Shown here: positions 58,227 to 64,000 of the stretch, piece by piece
Position numbering within the stretch: position 1 is the first letter of the stretch
How the letters are laid out: every line of letters starts with the position of its first letter
Assembly: GCF_008831285.2 (NCBI RefSeq)
Contig: NC_045149.1
Span: forward strand, 11,002,417 to 11,066,416
Origin: Nymphaea colorata
Lineage: Eukaryota > Streptophyta > Magnoliopsida > Nymphaeales > Nymphaeaceae
Direction of reading: 5' to 3'
Length of the DNA stretch: 64,000 nucleotides
The notes under the pieces: generated by a model
Database searches by the model: none
Seen by the model: only the letters and a program-made list of their open reading frames with translations
Told to the model about the DNA's origin: nothing
Translations under genes and position numbers: made by a program

Positions 58227-59605
58227 TAGTTTCCCTAGGTTGGTCTGATGCTGGCAGGTCCACTTCTTCCTTCCTTCTTTCTCCTTCTTCTTTCTCTTTG
58301 GTAAATGTCTGATTTATATACATCTGATTGCTGTGGGGAGACTATTGCCAGTGGATTATCTGCGATCTGATCGCTCCTCAAAGTTATGTTACAGTGAACA
58401 TAATTCCCTAGACGGCCATTGCTGCTATTGATAGTAATGGATCATGGTTGGTGAATTTCAAGAAGTATTCTAGGTCATTTTGGATCTAATGCAGTCTTTC
58501 AAAGTAGACACTCCAAAGCGGTAGAATTGAAAAAGGAAATCAGGAACTTATTCAAAAGTGCAACCACTCGTAAGATAGAAAGCCACACTACTCTAGTTTT
58601 AGAAATGCTAAAGTAATCACTCAGGCAACTTTGAGTGGGTGAAAGGACATCACAATGACCTCAATTTATGCTAAAATTTTGTAGGACGACTACTGGTATA
58701 TAGTTGAACCAATCTTACTTGATAGCATCTGCAATATCATTCCTTAGCACATACTTCTAAATGAGGAAATTAGGTGTTTGATATAAACACTATATTACGA
58801 AAACATAAATTAGGTCAATCAGTCAACTTGAGACAGTCTGCTAACAATTATAACGACATGAAAATGACTAAAAGCTGGAAAGGTTATAGGAAAGGAGCTC
58901 CCAGCCCATTCATAGACCATTTATTTAGCTTGGATTTTCTATGAAGTTTGAAAGTTGGGGATTTGTAGCTTATGTGTAAAACCAGAAGAATGGAACAAAA
59001 GATATATTTATGATGTCAGCTAACCAAGTGATTAGAACAATACTAAATCTCATGAAAGGGAACCAATGACCTCTAGACATGTAAAACTAATTCCTCAAAT
59101 CAAGAAATTATGATAAGACACCATAAGACACAATAGAGAGAGATTAACGAGACACTATAAAGTTTTTTGCACTATGGAATTCACATACGCTCAGAATTGC
59201 ACATTTGGAAGAGAAAACAAATGACTAAACAAACTCTAGTTAGGTTCAAAATTGACACCTAGACTCTACATATACCAGAGAAGAAATCCTTCCCTGCTAT
59301 ATCACTGAACTACACCTGTGTTCAGGACAGTAACATCCAAAATTTAGGCATTTATTCACATAGCAATTTCTGCAATAAAAATAGAAATAGGTTCAATGGA
59401 AACTGGATATAGGGAACAACTTCCCTTTGGCATTGAGAAATTCCATCTGGTTTGTAAGCTATGACAGCATGAATATGAGCAAAAGTTTTTGCAACATGAA
59501 TTTCTTTAGTTTATGTGCTGGACATAGAAAATTAGTTGTTGTATTTTACATGACACAAGGAGCAAATGGCTTCCAAAACACTTGAAAATGGTGGCAAACG
59601 AAGAT
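58227..59605. other. No identified gene
   Basis: Sequence after the degraded PBS lacks recognisable copia gag. No other feature was seen on either strand. Confidence 0.4.
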
Positions 59606-59611
59606 AGACAT

Positions 59612-59870
59612 CACAGTAGCTCAAGTGGCATAGGGAAGCCAATGCGCTTGAAGTATATGAAATGGCATGTCTCTAGTTTGATTCTTGCGGGCATTACACC
59701 TTTGCATTTTAAGGTGGTGGGGCACAATATCTAACTTCATGGGTGCACCAATACCATTGTTGACTTTGATGCAGACTTGGTTCCCGGAGGCAGGTGAATG
59801 AGCAGGTATTGGGCCCCTTTTATAGGCAGTGGGATTTTAGCCTCTCACTCAATTGGAAAAAATAAACATC
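59612..59870 (+). mobile_element. tRNA-derived SINE
   Basis: An RNA polymerase III A box TAGCTCAAGTGG (59617-59628) and B box AGTTTGATTCTTG (59675-59687; consensus GGTTCGANTCC) are spaced as in plant SINEs. A tRNA-unrelated body follows (GGTGGTGGGGCACAATATC, later ATTGGGCCCCTTTTATAGG). The 3' end is placed near 59870 after an A-rich stretch (GGAAAAAATAAA). No clear target duplication was seen. Non-coding; it would depend on LINE enzymes for movement. Confidence 0.6.
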
Positions 59871-60299
59871 CTAATAATTCCAGCACCTATTTAAACATTG
59901 AAAAACTCCTCTCAGAATAAAAGCTATGAGCTCCATAAATTGACCTAAATTTTACTATATGCAAAGAATAGTGTATTTGAAACTAACATGTTACATAAAA
60001 ATTTTATATATATGGGTGTATGCATATGTGACAATCGTTACTGATATTATGAAATTAAATATGTAATCACGTAAAAGCACATGACCTCGACCTAAATGCA
60101 TGATGATGAAGAGAAATGAAACATATGCATTGAACTCATGCAGAAGTAGGAAAGCAATAACGATTAGTATTTTATTGGAGAGCTTTCATCCATGGAAGGA
60201 ATGAGAAAGATCTCTCAATAGTTGTTTTATACATGTAACATGTAATAAATACATGAAACACATCTTAAGCAAGTAAAGTGAATGTCAAATGTCACCAAA
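59871..60299. other. No recognisable feature
   Basis: AT-rich sequence without recognised motif. Confidence 0.4.
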
Positions 60300-61450
60300 A
60301 GCAAACTGGACTCAATGTGGATACTGTAGGGAAAACTCCAAGTCCCTATGAACTAACATATTTTAGCTGTTATGGAGGCTACAGAAATGATGTTGGAATA
60401 ATTGAAGTTTGAAAGCTCCTGGAAGCCAGCCTTCTTCTCTAGTTCTTCCTCTTCATCCTACTTTTGTCTTCTTCTTCTTCTCCTTAATTGTTCTTATTGG
60501 ACGTGGAACTTTGAAGAGGCTTGTCAGGGGTGACATTTTTGGTGGAGGTCATCCACAAACAAAATAAGGTGGGGCATCCCGCCTTATAACTTCTATTTAT
60601 AATGGAGGCTCGGGCATTTTGGTCCAAAAAAAGCTAGGGTGGGCAACTTTTGGCAGCTCTAGGGTTCAAGCATTTTAAAAACATGTTAAACGCTACCTTC
60701 AGTGGATAGGGTTAATTTTGGGACATGTTGCATGATCTTATGACTCCAGATGGCATACACATATATTAAACCCAATTTTGGTTTTAGAATTTGAATCTAG
60801 AAAAGCAATTTGGATCTAAATTTCAGATGAAAACCTGGATTGATGATCTAGATTAAGGTATGGGATGACGATTCAGATACAAAAACAAATAATGGATTAT
60901 AGATGGGTTTGTACTATAGATTTGATAGATGTTAGATTTGAAATATGGGTTATCCCTTCTTGGACCTGTTAGGTCAACTGACTAGGTTCAATCAAGTCAA
61001 CTGAGGCTGGCTGCAGAATAGGTAGGTAGCCTCAAGCCTACTAAATTGAAACTATACTAGATTTGAGATTGGGTTAGACTTGGGTTCAATATGGGCTTAA
61101 GCTAGATAGGTCCACAAGACTCCAAATTTCCTTCCCTATGGGCTTAAGCCAGATTGGGTAATGAGCTCATTTGAAATCGTCAAAACATCAAAGACTTCCT
61201 AAAAAAATTGTTGAACTCAAACTTACTAAACCGATACTTTGGAAAACTTTGGATGATTATAGAATTTATTGAACATTCATTGAGGTAATTTTAAGAGACT
61301 CTTATTATATAATTTAAGTATTTTTAGTAGGTGGTTGAGAAATTCTATTCTCTGCTAGTTTTAGAGGTAGATTCACTTACAAGGGTTTGCTCACAATCTT
61401 GGTTTCCTATGATGGGTGGGGAATGGATCCTTAAGCAAGTGGTCCTCTCT
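60300..61450 (-). repeat. Probable LTR fragment of a LARD/Tat-like element
   Basis: On the minus strand a TATA-like CCATTATAAATAG (60606 to 60594) is preceded by TTTGGACCAAAATGCCCGAG, comparable to the GGTATTTTGGTCC phrase upstream of the TATA box in the Tat LTR (about 28950). The GAATTTGAATCTAG-type low-complexity words near 60785-60900 resemble the LTR start zones of the LARD-like elements. No borders, PBS or PPT were found. Confidence 0.35.
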
Positions 61451-61999
61451 CTCTCTCTACCTCTCTCTTGTTTTTAAATGCGTTCAAGCATCTCCCAGCA
61501 TGGCAAAATAATGACTAATCATTAACCATGGCCATGAATAGGTAAAGTGGAAAGCCAATTATGACCAATTGGAGGCTCTGCAGACTGGCCTGACTTGACC
61601 TAAGCACAAAAATGGCCCATCATGCATTTCATAGTCAACCTATGACATGGTAATCAACCATCCATGCACACAAACCATAATCATCAAATCATTAACAATG
61701 CAAAACATATCTAAGACTAGCTGATCATCATAATACAACTAGATAGGGACATGGATTTCAATAAACCTACTTAGACAATGATAACTTATCATATGACAAT
61801 CAAAATAAGTGTTTGTGTTTAGATTTTCATGCACAAGTCCTATAGAATTATCAAGATATCTAGCTGAAGCACTTTGCCGTTATAGATGCAACAGAAGGAA
61901 AAAGGAGAACATGGACATTGACAAACAACAATGATATGCATATCAAGCAACAATCCTAATAAAATATTAAATCTCATGACAATTAGTGGTCACCCTAAG
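61451..61999. other. No recognisable feature
   Basis: Apart from a short CT run (61447-61468) nothing was recognised. It may include the 3' UTR of the LINE that follows on the minus strand. Confidence 0.4.
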
Positions 62000-64000
62000 A
62001 CATTAATGGTATCTGATTAGAAAAGAGATACCTACTCACCTAGGAATATTAAACTCTGTAGTTTCTAACACATCACTTAGAAGCATGAATTCCAGCATTT
62101 CTACAACCAATTGGAACCCATTTTTGCCTGGCATTAGTATTGAAATTCCTAACAAGTGTCTCTCCAATGAATTCTATGATTGTGGAACCTCATGCTTAAA
62201 TTGCTCCACAAATTTTTAGCAAATTTTCAGCCCACAAGGATGTGATAGGGTCTCTTATTCTTGATAGCACAACAAACACATATTATCATTGTGCATTCCT
62301 TTCTTTATCAGCCTATCCAAAGTGAAATATCTGCCCAGACAAGCTATGAACAAGAACCACAAGGCCCTGTGAAGGACTAGGTTGGTTGAAAGGTTCTTCC
62401 TTCAGTTGAGCTTCAACCCAAGTGTTCGCATTTCTACATGTATTTCCCCTCCTTTGAATTGTTTCACCCATCCAAAATTCCAAATAAGCAGGTCAAGGCC
62501 AACATGAATTTTGAAGAATTAGCCTAATTAACGCTGCATACACTTGCCTTTGCATAGAGCTGACATACTCACTGCCTTATGAAGGGTGATGTTTTTTGTC
62601 ATTCTTTAAGGCCAGGAGAGTGTCTGAATTCACATAGTAGAGAAGAATTTGGTTGGACCATTAATCAACCCAAAATTTTATCTTGTTTCCATTGATTCAC
62701 CAAGAACCCGTTTTCAATCCATTTTCAAACATACATCAAGTTTTCCCAGCTCTAGGAACCCTTGCTAACTCTTCTTACTGTCCATAAGCTATGGCCATAT
62801 TCAAGCTACCTTTTTCTTGGCCAAACAACTACCTGGGCATCTCTATTAACGTATTGCAGTCCAGACCAGCAAGGAGGACTCTATTGAGTTCTTGTAAAGG
62901 GTTTGAGGCCTATTCTTCCTTCTTCCTTCGGCTTGCATAAAAGTTTCCATGAAATCAAATGCAACCTCTTGTTGTTACCACTGTGCCCATAGGAAATGAG
63001 CCATGCATTTCTCCAACTTAGTCACTATCTTATTAGGGATCTTCAAAATCATATGATGAGCACACATGGAGCTGATATTATACTTTATTAAACTCAACCT
63101 ACCTGTAGACGACAATAGGCTGATTTTTTCAGTTCGACATCTTATTTTTGAACTTCTTGATCAAACCATCCATATGCTATCAGTTAAATTCCCTATAAAG
63201 ACAGGGACTCCCAAGTAGATAGTGAGGAGTTGGTCCACTTTCCGCCTTGTGATGGCCTCCATTCTCTTAATTTTTAACTTTGCCTACATTAAAGAAACAT
63301 ATAGATGACTTGCTGGGATTGGTTGACAACCCGACTTTTTTTTTTCAAGTCTTCCACCAACTTTCTAATGCATCAAATTGATTTGAATGTGGCATTGCTG
63401 AATAGTAGCACGCCGTTGGAAAATAATAAGGAATCCAATCTTGGGAACTTAGGGGGAAAAAGTGGTGGATCTGTTTCCCACTATCAATTATGTCACTCAA
63501 ACTTCTCATGAAAACCTTCATAATGATAACAAATAAATAAGGGCATAATCAGTCTCTCTGGAGATGAATCCTACTACAATTAAACTTCTCTCGCACCATC
63601 CCATTAATCAACATAGAGGAAGTTATGGATTTCATATGTTTGGGCACCATCTCAATCCAATGTGGATGAAAACATGACAGACTTAAGTTGTTTTTAGGGA
63701 AGGTTCAAAAATCCTGTCATAGGCTTTTGATAAGTCTAAGTGCATTCACACATACATTTTCTTACTAGTGCTTAGTATGTGCACCGTGACATTATTAGTA
63801 ATGATCTGATCATGGATTATAAATTCCATAACAAAAGCTCCTTGAAAGCTTCCAATCAGTCTCACAAGGATGGGCTACATCCGTTCCACTGTCAGCCTGA
63901 AAATTATTTTATACAGACTATTGCATAGACCAATAGGTTTATGGTCCTTAATATGGTATGCACCCAAGAACTTATGTAGAAGTATAATAAGGTGCAACTT
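62000..64000 (-). mobile_element. LINE (non-LTR retrotransposon) reverse transcriptase remnant, runs off right edge
   Basis: On the minus strand from 64000 downward: HKPIGLCNSLYKIIFRLTVE (RPISLCN.IYKI motif), GSFQGAFV, DLSKAYDRI (about 63740-63714), LLFSNGVLLFSNA (about 63440-63390), YLGVPVFIGNLTDS (about 63215-63175), SLLSSTGRLSLIKYNISSM, and MAHFLWAQW. A zinc-binding (zf-RVT) end follows: LGRYFTLDRLIKKGMHNDNM then CLLCYQE (about 62330-62255). This is the plant L1-type order. The catalytic box FADD reads FSNG, so the enzyme is dead, and many stops occur. The 5' part (endonuclease, ORF1) lies beyond 64000. Confidence 0.88.

Overview
This window looks like intergenic DNA of a flowering plant nuclear genome. 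It is AT-rich by eye. No intact host gene could be identified with confidence. It is densely packed with plant transposable elements: Ty1/copia, Ty3/gypsy of the Tat lineage, chromovirus, CACTA, PIF/Harbinger, hAT, LINE and SINE. Spliceosomal exon signals in the few host-like fragments, a tRNA-Met primer site and plant-specific transposase families all point to an angiosperm. The species cannot be told from the sequence. No operons, CRISPR arrays, phage genes or defence systems are present.

Left part (1-15 kb). A 127-bp hAT-type miniature element (308-434) lies next to a PIF/Harbinger relic (554-656 and 12190-13140). That relic is split by a Ty1/copia element (657-12189) with two LTRs, a PBS, a PPT and recognisable but broken gag and pol. 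The copia element is itself split by a 6.4-kb non-coding minus-strand LTR element (2071-8502, TSD CACAC). Both outer ends of this inner element are the same LTR terminus in opposite orientation. A second CACTA relic, on the minus strand, follows at 14.3-15.0 kb.

Middle part (15-45 kb). A 2.2-kb degenerate minisatellite (15.5-17.7 kb) leads into a second minus-strand non-coding LTR element (17.7-21.0 kb). Next is a plus-strand CACTA element with Tnp2, DUF4216 and En/Spm-type second-protein remnants (21.0-24.9 kb). After that comes a string of host-like exon fragments, including a phosphoglycerate kinase pseudogene (27.0-27.7 kb). A CACTA-type right terminus lies at 44865. Inside the fragment zone sits a 15,659-bp Tat-lineage Ty3/gypsy element (27770-43428, perfect TSD GGGTC) with LTRs of about 4 kb, gag, protease, RT, two RNase H domains and integrase, all with stops or frameshifts. 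A receptor-like kinase fragment follows the CACTA terminus.

Right part (45-64 kb). This holds a plus-strand chromovirus-like LTR, a minus-strand chromovirus integrase relic cut by a minus-strand PIF/Harbinger element (48415 to about 52430, with Myb-like ORF1, DDE transposase and an internal 636-bp tandem duplication), microsatellites, a possible first exon on the minus strand near 56 kb, a decayed copia LTR end at 58.2 kb, a tRNA-derived SINE at 59.6 kb, LTR-like sequence at 60.3-61.4 kb, and a minus-strand LINE that runs off the right edge.

How the parts work together: the proteins once served copying and insertion of the elements, and none looks functional now. The nesting gives an order of events: Harbinger, then copia, then the inverted-LTR element on the left; CACTA/gene-fragment zone, then Tat element in the middle; chromovirus, then Harbinger on the right. 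The most unusual observations are the element with inverted LTR ends and a perfect target duplication, and the CACTA-associated mosaic of gene fragments. No new functional system is claimed. Identities and percent similarities were judged by eye.
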